This document shows positions 1-5,323 of a stretch of DNA of 6,176 bases, one piece after another. The position numbers and the translations under genes are program-made. The DNA lies in the NCBI GenBank assembly GCA_023432845.1, contig JAEZEY010000074.1, positions 1-6,176 on the forward strand. The letters are read 5' to 3'. The notes under the pieces are model-generated. The model was given only the letters and a program-made list of their open reading frames with translations, was not told the origin of the DNA and did no database searches. Source of the stretch: Pseudomonadota bacterium (GTDB lineage: Bacteria > Pseudomonadota > Alphaproteobacteria > Rhizobiales > Xanthobacteraceae). Numbering within the stretch: the stretch's first letter is position 1; every line of letters starts with the position of its first letter.

Positions 1-40
1 GCCCTAAGGCGCGCCAACCCGCATATCAAGGACGAATGCC

Positions 41-1411
41 ATGCGGCTACTCATCATCGGCACCCTCGGCGGCCAGCTCACCATCGCCAGCAAGATCGCG
101 ATGGACAAGGGCGCTTCGGTCACCCACGCCGACTCCATCGATCAGGGTCTGGCCGTGCTGCGCTCCGGGCGCGGCGCCGACCTCATGATGGTCGATGTTG
201 CGATCGACATCCGCGAACTGGTGGAGAAGCTGGAAGCCGAGCGCATCCACGTGCCGATCGTGGCCTGCGGCGTTACCAACGATGCCCGCGCCGCCGTGCG
301 CGCCATCCATGCCGGCGCCAAAGAGTACATCCCGCTGCCGCCCGATCCGGATCTGATCGCCGCCGTACTTGCCGCCGTGACGCAGGACAACCGCGACATG
401 ATCTATCGCGACGAGGCGATGGCCGCCGTCGTGAAGCTGGCGCAGCAGGTCGCGGCGTCCGAAGCCTCCGTGCTGATCACCGGCGAAAGCGGCACCGGCA
501 AGGAAGTGCTCGCCCGTTACGTGCATTCGCGCTCGCAGCGCGCCAAGAAACCGTTCATCTCGGTCAACTGCGCCGCCATCCCGGAGAACCTGCTCGAATC
601 CGAGCTGTTCGGCCACGAGAAAGGCGCTTTCACCGGCGCGCTTGCCCGCCGCATCGGGAAGTTCGAAGAGGCCAATGGTGGCACGCTGCTGCTCGACGAA
701 ATCTCCGAGATGGATGTGCGCCTGCAGGCCAAGCTCTTGCGCGCCATCCAGGAGCGCGTCATTGACCGCGTCGGCGGCGGCAAGCCGGTGCCGGTCGATA
801 TCCGCATCATCGCCACCTCGAACCGCAATTTGTCGGAAGCGGTGCGCGCCGGCACCTTCCGCGAAGATCTCATGTTCCGCCTCAATGTCGTGAACCTGAA
901 GATCCCGGCGCTGCGCGATCGCCCGGCCGACATCTCCGAACTCGCCACTTATTTCGTCAAGAAATACTCGGAAGCCAACGGCCTACCGGTGCGGCCGCTG
1001 TCGTCCGAGGCGCGCCGCGCCCTCAGCGTCAATCGCTGGCCGGGCAACGTGCGCGAACTGGAGAACACGTTGCATCGCGCCGTCATTCTCTCCACTGGTG
1101 CGGAGATCGGCGTCGATGGCATCCTGTCGCCAGAAGGCGCACGGCTCGACTCCTCGCGCGGCACCGGTGTCGCCGAACAGGCGGCGCTGGCCGCCGAGCA
1201 GGTTACCCGCAATCTGGTCGGCCGCACCGTGGCCGAAGTCGAGCGCGATCTCATTCTCGAAACTTTGCGCCACTGCCTCGGCAACCGGACCCATGCCGCC
1301 AATATTCTCGGCATTTCGATCCGCACCTTGCGCAACAAGCTCAATGAATATTCCGCCGACGGCGCTCCGATCCCGCCGCCCCACGGTGGCGAGATGAAAG
1401 GCGCGGCTTAA
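41..1411 (+). CDS. flbD: FlbD-type sigma-54-dependent flagellar transcriptional activator
   Basis: This 456-residue protein is a sigma-54 (RpoN) enhancer-binding activator that would use ATP hydrolysis to open late flagellar promoters. An N-terminal receiver-like domain (about 1-115) keeps an aspartate at D52, but the acidic pair expected near residue 8 is missing (LLIIGTLGG) and the usual Lys-Pro near the end reads Leu-Pro (YIPLPPD). The AAA+ domain is complete: Walker A GESGTGKE at 148-155, the sigma-54 contact loop GAFTGA at 195-200, Walker B GGTLLLDE at 213-220, an arginine-finger region FREDLMFRL at 273-281 and WPGNVREL at 333-340. A Fis-type helix-turn-helix lies near 418-434. AAGGA at 28-32, eight bases upstream, supports the ATG. 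Caulobacter FlbD is controlled by FliX rather than by ordinary phosphorylation, and its gene ends the fliF operon. The degenerate receiver, the flhA downstream and the terminator right after the stop favour FlbD over an NtrC-like regulator. Confidence 0.9.
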   Translation: MRLLIIGTLGGQLTIASKIAMDKGASVTHADSIDQGLAVLRSGRGADLMMVDVAIDIRELVEKLEAERIHVPIVACGVTNDARAAVRAIHAGAKEYIPLPPDPDLIAAVLAAVTQDNRDMIYRDEAMAAVVKLAQQVAASEASVLITGESGTGKEVLARYVHSRSQRAKKPFISVNCAAIPENLLESELFGHEKGAFTGALARRIGKFEEANGGTLLLDEISEMDVRLQAKLLRAIQERVIDRVGGGKPVPVDIRIIATSNRNLSEAVRAGTFREDLMFRLNVVNLKIPALRDRPADISELATYFVKKYSEANGLPVRPLSSEARRALSVNRWPGNVRELENTLHRAVILSTGAEIGVDGILSPEGARLDSSRGTGVAEQAALAAEQVTRNLVGRTVAEVERDLILETLRHCLGNRTHAANILGISIRTLRNKLNEYSADGAPIPPPHGGEMKGAA

Positions 1412-1433
1412 GCTCAACTTGCCAAATGCGCAC

Positions 1434-1463
1434 ACGGCCGGGGGCTTATCCCCCGGCCGTTTT
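1434..1463 (+). terminator. Intrinsic terminator after flbD
   Basis: An 11-bp perfect stem (1434-1444 with 1450-1460) closes a five-base CTTAT loop, and T1460-T1463 give a short U-tract. It starts 22 bases after the flbD stop. It ends the flbD transcript and makes it unlikely that translation of the next gene begins upstream of it. Confidence 0.9.
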
Positions 1464-1514
1464 GCATGGTTGCCGTGGTGGAACCCTCCGCCACCCCGCG
1501 CGGTTATGCGTGGC

Positions 1515-2429
1515 ATGAAAGTCCTGCTCTGCCATAATCCCAATGCCGGCAACAAAGGCCACGATCGCGACAGCCTCGAGGCCGCGCTCAAGCTCGCCGG
1601 CCATGACGTCCGTTACGCGTCGGTGAAGGACGAGAAATTCGTCGCTTCCTTCGACAAATCGGTCGATCTCATCGTCGCAGCCGGCGGCGACGGCACCATC
1701 GCCACCGTGCTCACGCGAATTCCCGACCGGAGCGTTCCGGTCGCCCTCCTGCCGCTCGGCACCGCCAACAATTTCGCGCGCTCGCTCGGCATCGCCGGCA
1801 CGCCGCAGGAACTGGTGGAGATGTGGGACGCCGAACACACCTGCCCGGTGTCGCTCGGCTCCGTCACCGGCCACTGGGGTACCAGCCTGTTCCTCGAGGC
1901 CTATGGCGTCGGCGTCTTTCCGCAGTTCCTGCTCGACGCCAGGAAAGGCAAGAAGCCGGAAGGCGCGCGCAATCTGCAGCAGGGTCGTGAACTGCTGCAG
2001 AAGGCGCTCAAGCGCGCCAAGCCGATCGAAGTCACCTTGACCATCGGCGACAAGAAGCTGGAGCGCGAACTGCTCGGCATCGAGGTCTGCAACATCGCCT
2101 TTACCGGGCCCGGCCTGCCGCTGGCGGCGAAGGCTGACGTCAGCGACGACAAGCTCGACGTCGTCATGATCGAGGCCGATGAGCGCAAGGCGCTGATGAA
2201 ATGGCTCGAGGCGCCGCAGGACGACGAACCGCCGGTCACCCACCGCAAGGGCGCCGAGATCGAGGTCACGTTCCGCGACGCGCCGACGAGGCTCGACGAT
2301 GAGTCCTACGAGGCTACCGGCGGCAAGCACAGCATCGACCTCGTCTGCGAGGAGACGCCGCTCAACGTCGTCATCCCGATAAAACATCCGGTGCAGAAGA
2401 CGCCGGAGAAAAAGGCGGCGGCGTCATGA
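1515..2429 (+). CDS. Diacylglycerol kinase family lipid kinase
   Basis: This is a predicted 304-residue lipid kinase of the DAGK catalytic-domain family (DgkB/YegS/sphingosine kinase-like), which phosphorylates diacylglycerol or a related lipid alcohol with ATP at the inner membrane face. Visible landmarks are HNPNAG near residue 7, the nucleotide-binding GGDGT at 57-61, PLGTANNFARSLG at 80-92, and a DDKLDVVMI stretch at 211-219 typical of the C-terminal beta-sandwich. There is no signal peptide or membrane helix. The tail is rich in Lys and Ala. The frame stays open upstream to a TTG at 1419, but that extension contains the flbD terminator. ATG 1515 gives the family-like start MKVLLCHNPN; ATG 1506 would add three residues. 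No good Shine-Dalgarno sequence precedes either. The stop overlaps the next start as ATGA, so the two genes are translationally coupled. The substrate cannot be read from the sequence. Confidence 0.87.
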   Translation: MKVLLCHNPNAGNKGHDRDSLEAALKLAGHDVRYASVKDEKFVASFDKSVDLIVAAGGDGTIATVLTRIPDRSVPVALLPLGTANNFARSLGIAGTPQELVEMWDAEHTCPVSLGSVTGHWGTSLFLEAYGVGVFPQFLLDARKGKKPEGARNLQQGRELLQKALKRAKPIEVTLTIGDKKLERELLGIEVCNIAFTGPGLPLAAKADVSDDKLDVVMIEADERKALMKWLEAPQDDEPPVTHRKGAEIEVTFRDAPTRLDDESYEATGGKHSIDLVCEETPLNVVIPIKHPVQKTPEKKAAAS

Positions 2430-3328
2430 CCGCCGCCGGCAAGGCGAAGGTCAAGGCGAAGGCCAAGGCGGCAGGCGCGGCAGCGCCCTCGCCGCTCATC
2501 GACGGCGTATCGCGCGATCTTCTGCGCGACATCGAACACCTCGCCATCGAGCTTGCCGGCATTGCCGGCGCCGAGATCGCCAAGGCGATGGGCGGGCTGC
2601 TCGCGGTCAAGTACAAGACCGCGGTCAAGGAGGACGAATGGCGCGACCCCGTCTCCGAGGTTGACGACAAGGTCGAGCGCCTGATGCGCCAGCGCCTCGC
2701 CGAAAACTTCCCCGATCACGACATTATTGGCGAGGAGATGCAGGAGCGGCCGAGCCGCGGCAGCGATTTCGTCTGGTCGGTCGATCCGATCGACGGCACC
2801 GCCAATTTCGTCAACGGCTTTCCGCTGTTCTCGGCGTCGATCGGCGTGCTGTACAAGGGCACACCGGTAGTCGGCGCGCTGTGGTGCCCGATCAGCCACG
2901 CGCTGCGCGCCGGCGTCTATCACTGCACGCGCGGCGGCAAGGTGCGCTTCGACGGCGCCGACGTGACGCCCAAGGTCAATCCGGCGGTGCGCCGCCGACT
3001 GGTCGGCGTGCCGGTGGCAACCGTCAGCGACGGCTTTTGGGAAACACGCAAGACCGGCTCGGCGGCGCTGGAATGCGCCATGGTCGCGGCGGGCCTGATG
3101 CAGGCCGCGCGTTTTGCCGCGCCGAACATCTGGGACGTCGCCGGCGGCCTGGCGCTGATTTTCGCCGGCGGCGGCATCGCGCGCCGCCGCGTGGGCGACG
3201 ACTGGGTGCCAATGGAAAAGTTCGCTCCGACCAAGGAAACGCCGGACCTGCGCCACTGGAAGTGCGAGCTCATCGTCGGCGAGCCGAGCGCAGTCGAGCG
3301 CATGTGCGAGGCACAGAAGGCGGCTTGA
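2426..3328 (+). CDS. Inositol monophosphatase family protein
   Basis: This 300-residue protein belongs to the Mg2+-dependent inositol monophosphatase superfamily, which removes phosphate from sugar alcohols, histidinol phosphate, fructose bisphosphate or PAP depending on the subgroup. The metal-site motifs are all present: DPVSEVD at 74-80, GEE at 102-104, DPIDGTANF at 120-128 and WDVAG at 236-240; KTGSAALE at 209-216 matches the usual substrate-side segment. The core is of normal size, but about 25 extra N-terminal residues form a Lys/Ala tail followed by Ala/Pro. The gene is joined to the lipid kinase by a four-base ATGA overlap, with AAAGG at 2411-2415 as a possible ribosome site. It ends in tandem in-frame stops, TGA then TAG. 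HisN-, SuhB- and CysQ-like roles cannot be separated here; the pairing with a lipid kinase makes a phospholipid or inositol-phosphate substrate possible, which is inference. Confidence 0.87.
   Translation: MTAAGKAKVKAKAKAAGAAAPSPLIDGVSRDLLRDIEHLAIELAGIAGAEIAKAMGGLLAVKYKTAVKEDEWRDPVSEVDDKVERLMRQRLAENFPDHDIIGEEMQERPSRGSDFVWSVDPIDGTANFVNGFPLFSASIGVLYKGTPVVGALWCPISHALRAGVYHCTRGGKVRFDGADVTPKVNPAVRRRLVGVPVATVSDGFWETRKTGSAALECAMVAAGLMQAARFAAPNIWDVAGGLALIFAGGGIARRRVGDDWVPMEKFAPTKETPDLRHWKCELIVGEPSAVERMCEAQKAA
2441..2476 (+). repeat. Three-copy 12-bp tandem repeat encoding a Lys/Ala tail
   Basis: Three consecutive 12-base units begin at 2441, 2453 and 2465. The first two differ by one base (AAGGCGAAGGTC and AAGGCGAAGGCC); the third is more diverged. 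They encode KAKV, KAKA and KAAG, residues 6-17 of the phosphatase. Such in-frame repeats can change copy number by slippage without breaking the gene. Confidence 0.8.
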
Positions 3329-3370
3329 TAGAGATCATGCTGTCCGCTCGCGTCGATCACGGCCGAGAAT

Positions 3371-3402
3371 CAGAAAGCCCGGCGACAAGGCCGGGCTTTC
3401 TG
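3371..3402. terminator. Bidirectional terminator between convergent genes
   Basis: A 13-bp perfect inverted repeat (3371-3383 with 3390-3402) closes a six-base loop. The stem carries AAA near its left foot and TTT near its right foot, so either strand gives a GC-rich hairpin with a short U-run. It starts 43 bases after the phosphatase stop and lies 29 bases beyond the stop of the convergent minus-strand gene, so it can serve both. Confidence 0.82.
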
Positions 3403-3431
3403 CACGTCCGATGGCTGGTATCAGCTTCGGG

Positions 3432-3620
3432 CTAACGCTTGGCGGCCCGGGCAACCCTTTCATCCTTGTTTTGGCGGTCGCGAGCGGAATTGAGCTCCAC
3501 CGCCTTGGCCATGAGATCGTTGCCCATGGCTTCGAGGCTGTCGGCCACCTCGCGGCCGGCGCGCGCCAGCCTGGCGCACTCATCAGCCTTCTCGATGAGG
3601 TATTGTTCGATATCTTGCAT
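3432..3620 (-). CDS. Small conserved-type hypothetical protein (62 aa)
   Basis: This gene encodes a 62-residue, highly charged, probably all-helical protein beginning MQDIEQYLIEKADECARLA. The middle (GREVADSLEAMGNDLMAKAVEL, in part) and the Arg/Lys-rich end suggest one or two amphipathic helices. There is no signal peptide, membrane segment or enzyme motif. The start at 3620 is set by AGGGA at 3626-3630 on the minus strand, five bases upstream; the frame continues far upstream but without a comparable ribosome site. Short proteins with an ECxxLAxxGR...LMAKAVEL pattern are familiar to me from Bradyrhizobium-type genomes as hypothetical proteins. The function is unknown. It converges on the phosphatase gene across a shared terminator and diverges from the DUF952 gene. 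Confidence 0.68.
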   Translation of the reverse strand: MQDIEQYLIEKADECARLARAGREVADSLEAMGNDLMAKAVELNSARDRQNKDERVARAAKR

Positions 3621-3755
3621 CCACGTCCCTTTCGTTCGGCTGCAAGTAAAGGCAAAAGGTGACGCATTCAAGGATACGAATGGACGATGCAGATCGTTAT
3701 TCCGCGCTTGACTGCAAGAATCTGATGCGACGCACGGCAATCGAGGTTGTTTGTA

Positions 3756-4097
3756 ATGTTCGTCTACAAAATATGTACGGCCGCGCAGTGGGCCGAAGCC
3801 GAGCGTGAGCGCGTGTTCCGAGGCGCGCCGGTGGATTTCGCCGATGGCTACATCCACTTCTCCACCGCGAGCCAAGTCGCGGAGACGCTGGCGAAACATT
3901 TTTCCGGCCAGACCAATCTCCTCCTGGTGGAAGTCGATACCACTCGCCTCGGCGACGCACTCAAATGGGAGCCGTCGCGCGGCGGCGCGCTGTTCCCTCA
4001 TCTTTATAGTGTGCTCGACCTCGCCTCGGTCGGCCGCGTCGTGCCATTGCCGCTTGGCACCGACGGGCGACATGCGCTGCCGCCGCTCCCTGCATGA
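3756..4097 (+). CDS. DUF952 domain-containing protein
   Basis: This 113-residue protein is a single DUF952 domain at its usual full length. Diagnostic stretches are the MFVYKI start with a following Trp at residue 12, DGYIHFSTASQ at 30-40, KHF at 47-49 and KWEPSRGGALFPHLY at 70-84. The family has no settled function; it has been grouped with the ADP-ribosyltransferase-like fold, where the conserved His and Glu would sit near an active site. The protein appears cytoplasmic, with no signal peptide. ATG 3756 follows GAGG at 3743-3746 by nine bases and gives the family N-terminus; a TTG at 3747 would add three residues. In many alphaproteobacteria this gene precedes pyrD (dihydroorotate dehydrogenase), as I recall; pyrD is not present here. 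Family assignment is firm, role unknown. Confidence 0.88.
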   Translation: MFVYKICTAAQWAEAERERVFRGAPVDFADGYIHFSTASQVAETLAKHFSGQTNLLLVEVDTTRLGDALKWEPSRGGALFPHLYSVLDLASVGRVVPLPLGTDGRHALPPLPA

Positions 4098-4133
4098 CTG
4101 GCGGGTATGATTGTAATTGAGGCACCGGTAGCC

Positions 4134-4160
4134 GGAACGCTGCGGCACCTTGGCGCGTTT
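4134..4160 (+). promoter_or_regulatory. EcfG-type general stress response promoter
   Basis: GGAAC at 4134-4138, a 17-base spacer and CGTTT at 4156-4160 match the consensus GGAAC-N16/17-CGTT recognised by the alphaproteobacterial sigma factor EcfG (PhyR/NepR pathway). The predicted transcript start would fall near 4166-4168, just ahead of AGGAG at 4173-4177 and ATG 4183. Element match, spacing and placement all agree. It has not been tested. Confidence 0.72.
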
Positions 4161-4182
4161 GCATTGCACAACAGGAGTTGCC

Positions 4183-4434
4183 ATGAGACCGGACGATTTC
4201 AGCCGGGCGGGCCAATTTCACCCGTCCGTTTTTCATGCCAGTGCCGGCCCGCTACTGGAAGCCGCGACCGAACCGCGCGCCTCCGGCGCCATGCGCTATC
4301 GCTGTCCGGTCAGCGCCTCCTTCGTGCTCGTGACCGAAGAGCCGATCCTCGCCTCGCTGAAAGCCCGCCCGTCGCTGCGCCGGCGTTGCCCGGCCTGCGG
4401 CGAGATGCATCTGCTCTGCGTGGCCGGCGGCTAG
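4183..4434 (+). CDS. Small Cys-rich, zinc-ribbon-like hypothetical protein (83 aa)
   Basis: This is an 83-residue protein of unknown function. Its C-terminal half resembles a group of short Hyphomicrobiales hypothetical proteins in which an RCP stretch is followed, about 25-30 residues on, by CPxCGxxH. Here these are C41 (MRYRCPVSASF), then C69, C72 and H76 in RRRCPACGEMH, plus C79. The first knuckle has only one Cys, so C41/C69/C72/H76 or C79 would be an atypical zinc set. The first 35 residues are low in recognisable features, and there is no signal peptide. The start is decided by AGGAG at 4173-4177, five bases before ATG 4183; an in-frame TTG at 4150 lies inside the predicted promoter and is rejected. 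The upstream EcfG-like promoter suggests induction in general stress or stationary phase. Confidence 0.72.
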   Translation: MRPDDFSRAGQFHPSVFHASAGPLLEAATEPRASGAMRYRCPVSASFVLVTEEPILASLKARPSLRRRCPACGEMHLLCVAGG

Positions 4435-4528
4435 ATCTGCCTTCGCGCCGCTGACATGCGGCAGCAAGCTCACGCTTCTGTGACCGAAGCCAATCATCCA
4501 CGCGCCACGCCCGCCCGTAACTGCTTGC

Positions 4529-4549
4529 GTCTCCGCCACGGACGGAGAC
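4529..4549 (+). other. Stem-loop ahead of the fasciclin gene
   Basis: GTCTCCG (4529-4535) and CGGAGAC (4543-4549) form a perfect 7-bp inverted repeat around a seven-base loop, ending 22 bases before the ATG and 11 bases before the GGGAG ribosome site. No T-run follows, so it is not a terminator. It could be a 5' mRNA-stabilising stem or a protein-binding palindrome. Confidence 0.5.
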
Positions 4550-4571
4550 CGTACAGAAACGGGAGTACTCA

Positions 4572-5111
4572 ATGAAGTTCGCTTTCAAGTCCGCCGGCAC
4601 TGCTATGGCGCTTGCCGTCGCGATTACCGTCACCTCGGCGGCCGGTGGCCTCGCTCACGCGGCATCGAAGACCATCGTCGAGACCGCAGCCGGTTCGAAC
4701 GATCACACCACTCTGGTCGCAGCCGTGAAGGCGGCAGGCCTGGTCGATACGCTGTCGGGCAAGGGACCGTTCACGCTTTTCGCGCCGACGAACGCGGCCT
4801 TCGCAAAGCTGCCGGCCGGCACCGTCGACACACTGCTCAAGCCGGAGAACAAGGCGCAACTTACCAAGGTGCTGACCTGCCACGTCGTCGCCACTGAGGC
4901 GATGGCGGCGGCCGTCGGCAAGATGATCAACGATGGCGGCGGCACGGCCAAGGTGCAGACCGTCGGCGGCTGCACGCTCACGGCGAAAATGTCCGGCGAC
5001 AAGGTTCAGCTCGTCGACGAAAAAGGCCAGACCGCTACGGTCACCGTCGCCGACCTGAAGCAGTCGAACGGCGTCATCCACGTCATCGATACCGTTCTGC
5101 TGCCGGGCTGA
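4572..5111 (+). CDS. Secreted fasciclin (FAS1) domain protein
   Basis: This 179-residue exported protein has one FAS1 domain, an extracytoplasmic fold linked to adhesion and surface interactions. Residues 1-30 form a Sec signal peptide: basic start MKFAFK, hydrophobic core, and an AHA cleavage site before A31. The FAS1 landmarks are ETAAGSNDHTTLVAAVKAAG (37-56), the H1 region GPFTLFAPTNAAFAKLP (65-81), the Leu/His segment LTCHVV (101-106) and the H2 region NGVIHVIDTVLLP (166-178). Two cysteines, C103 and C134, are the only ones in the mature protein and could form a periplasmic disulfide. No lipobox or anchor is present, so the product is periplasmic or released. GGGAG at 4561-4565 lies six bases before the ATG. 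The gene is monocistronic, with a strong terminator downstream. The ligand is unknown. Confidence 0.9.
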   Translation: MKFAFKSAGTAMALAVAITVTSAAGGLAHAASKTIVETAAGSNDHTTLVAAVKAAGLVDTLSGKGPFTLFAPTNAAFAKLPAGTVDTLLKPENKAQLTKVLTCHVVATEAMAAAVGKMINDGGGTAKVQTVGGCTLTAKMSGDKVQLVDEKGQTATVTVADLKQSNGVIHVIDTVLLPG

Positions 5112-5175
5112 ACCCCACCTGAGCGGTTAGCAGCGTTCGCTGCCAGACGCCGGTCTCCCCCGCCGGCGCTGGGTC
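5112..5175. other. Hairpin-rich spacer after the fasciclin gene
   Basis: No gene is seen. GCAGC at 5130-5134 pairs with GCTGC at 5139-5143, and GCCGG at 5149-5153 with CCGGC at 5163-5167, giving two small hairpins just before the main terminator. They may simply protect the 3' end of the message. Confidence 0.35.
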
Positions 5176-5213
5176 GCCCTCTCCCGCTCTCCCCGGGAGA
5201 GGGCTTTTTTTTT
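5176..5213 (+). terminator. Strong intrinsic terminator after the fasciclin gene
   Basis: An 11-bp perfect stem (5176-5186 with 5194-5204) closes a seven-base loop and is followed directly by nine Ts at 5205-5213. This is a textbook rho-independent terminator. The CCCTCTCCC/GGGAGAGGG stem is also a motif that I recall as widely repeated between genes in Bradyrhizobium-like genomes. Confidence 0.93.
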
Positions 5214-5238
5214 CGGCCCGTCCGCCCCCGGCTCCCCG

Positions 5239-5264
5239 CTAATCGCCCGTTAACCACTCGCTAA
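5239..5264 (+). promoter_or_regulatory. CtrA-like half-site array upstream of flhA
   Basis: Three half-sites occur at exact 11-bp intervals: CTAA at 5239-5242, TTAA at 5250-5253 and CTAA at 5261-5264, each pair separated by seven bases. The CtrA box of alphaproteobacteria is TTAA-N7-TTAA, so each adjacent pair is a one-mismatch site. The second reads TTAACC and the third CTAACCAT, close to the extended TTAACCAT form. CtrA drives early flagellar genes, including flhA, in Caulobacter. No clear -10 element was identified. Confidence 0.68.
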
Positions 5265-5286
5265 CCATAAACTGGGCAATCTTTGC

Positions 5287-5323
5287 CGGGTTGCCGGCGC
5301 TTGTTCGCCGGCGCCCGCTTTTT
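5287..5323 (+). terminator. Terminator-like hairpin in the flhA leader
   Basis: GCCGGCG (5293-5299) pairs perfectly with CGCCGGC (5306-5312) around CTTGTT. The stem extends through a G-U wobble and a bulged T into CGGG (5287-5290) with CCCG (5314-5317). One base later comes T5319-T5323. It lies between the CtrA-like sites and the flhA ATG at 5354. It could be a backup terminator for the fasciclin gene or an attenuator in the flhA message. Confidence 0.55.

Noticed and set aside
1..40. Possible stop codon (TAA at 5-7) of an upstream gene such as fliN
   Set aside because: Only a few bases are visible, too little to assign a frame or product.
47..616. Minus-strand open frame opposite flbD (189 codons)
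   Set aside because: It mirrors the receiver and Walker A coding region; its composition is typical of a shadow frame.
1419..1514. TTG-initiated N-terminal extension of the lipid kinase (32 extra residues)
   Set aside because: It contains the perfect flbD terminator at 1434-1463, and the family-like N-terminus begins at ATG 1515.
1446..3256. Long minus-strand open frames opposite the kinase and phosphatase genes (about 313 and 316 codons)
   Set aside because: They are antisense shadows of GC-rich coding sequence: His/Arg/Ala/Gly-rich, no recognisable domains, opposite to genes with clear motifs.
3411..3711. Plus-strand open frames overlapping the 62-residue minus-strand gene
   Set aside because: They cross the minus-strand gene with no good ribosome site; the minus frame has AGGGA five bases before its start and a patterned product.
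3708..3736. Possible sigma-70 promoter for the DUF952 gene starting at TTGACT
   Set aside because: No acceptable -10 element occurs 16-18 bases downstream.
3621..4184. Upstream extension of the minus-strand gene to 250 residues
   Set aside because: It runs antisense through the DUF952 gene, while a strong ribosome site marks the start at 3620.
4107..4454. Alternative plus-strand frame of 115 codons over the small Cys-rich gene
   Set aside because: It starts upstream of the predicted promoter -35, has no ribosome site, and has an Arg/Pro-rich shadow composition.
4252..4572. Minus-strand frame of 106 codons between the Cys-rich and fasciclin genes
   Set aside because: It is antisense to the Cys-rich gene, lacks recognisable features and would begin inside the fasciclin start region.
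5272..5287. Possible sigma-54 promoter (CTGGGCAATCTTTGC) before flhA
   Set aside because: The GG and GC elements are nine bases apart rather than the required ten.
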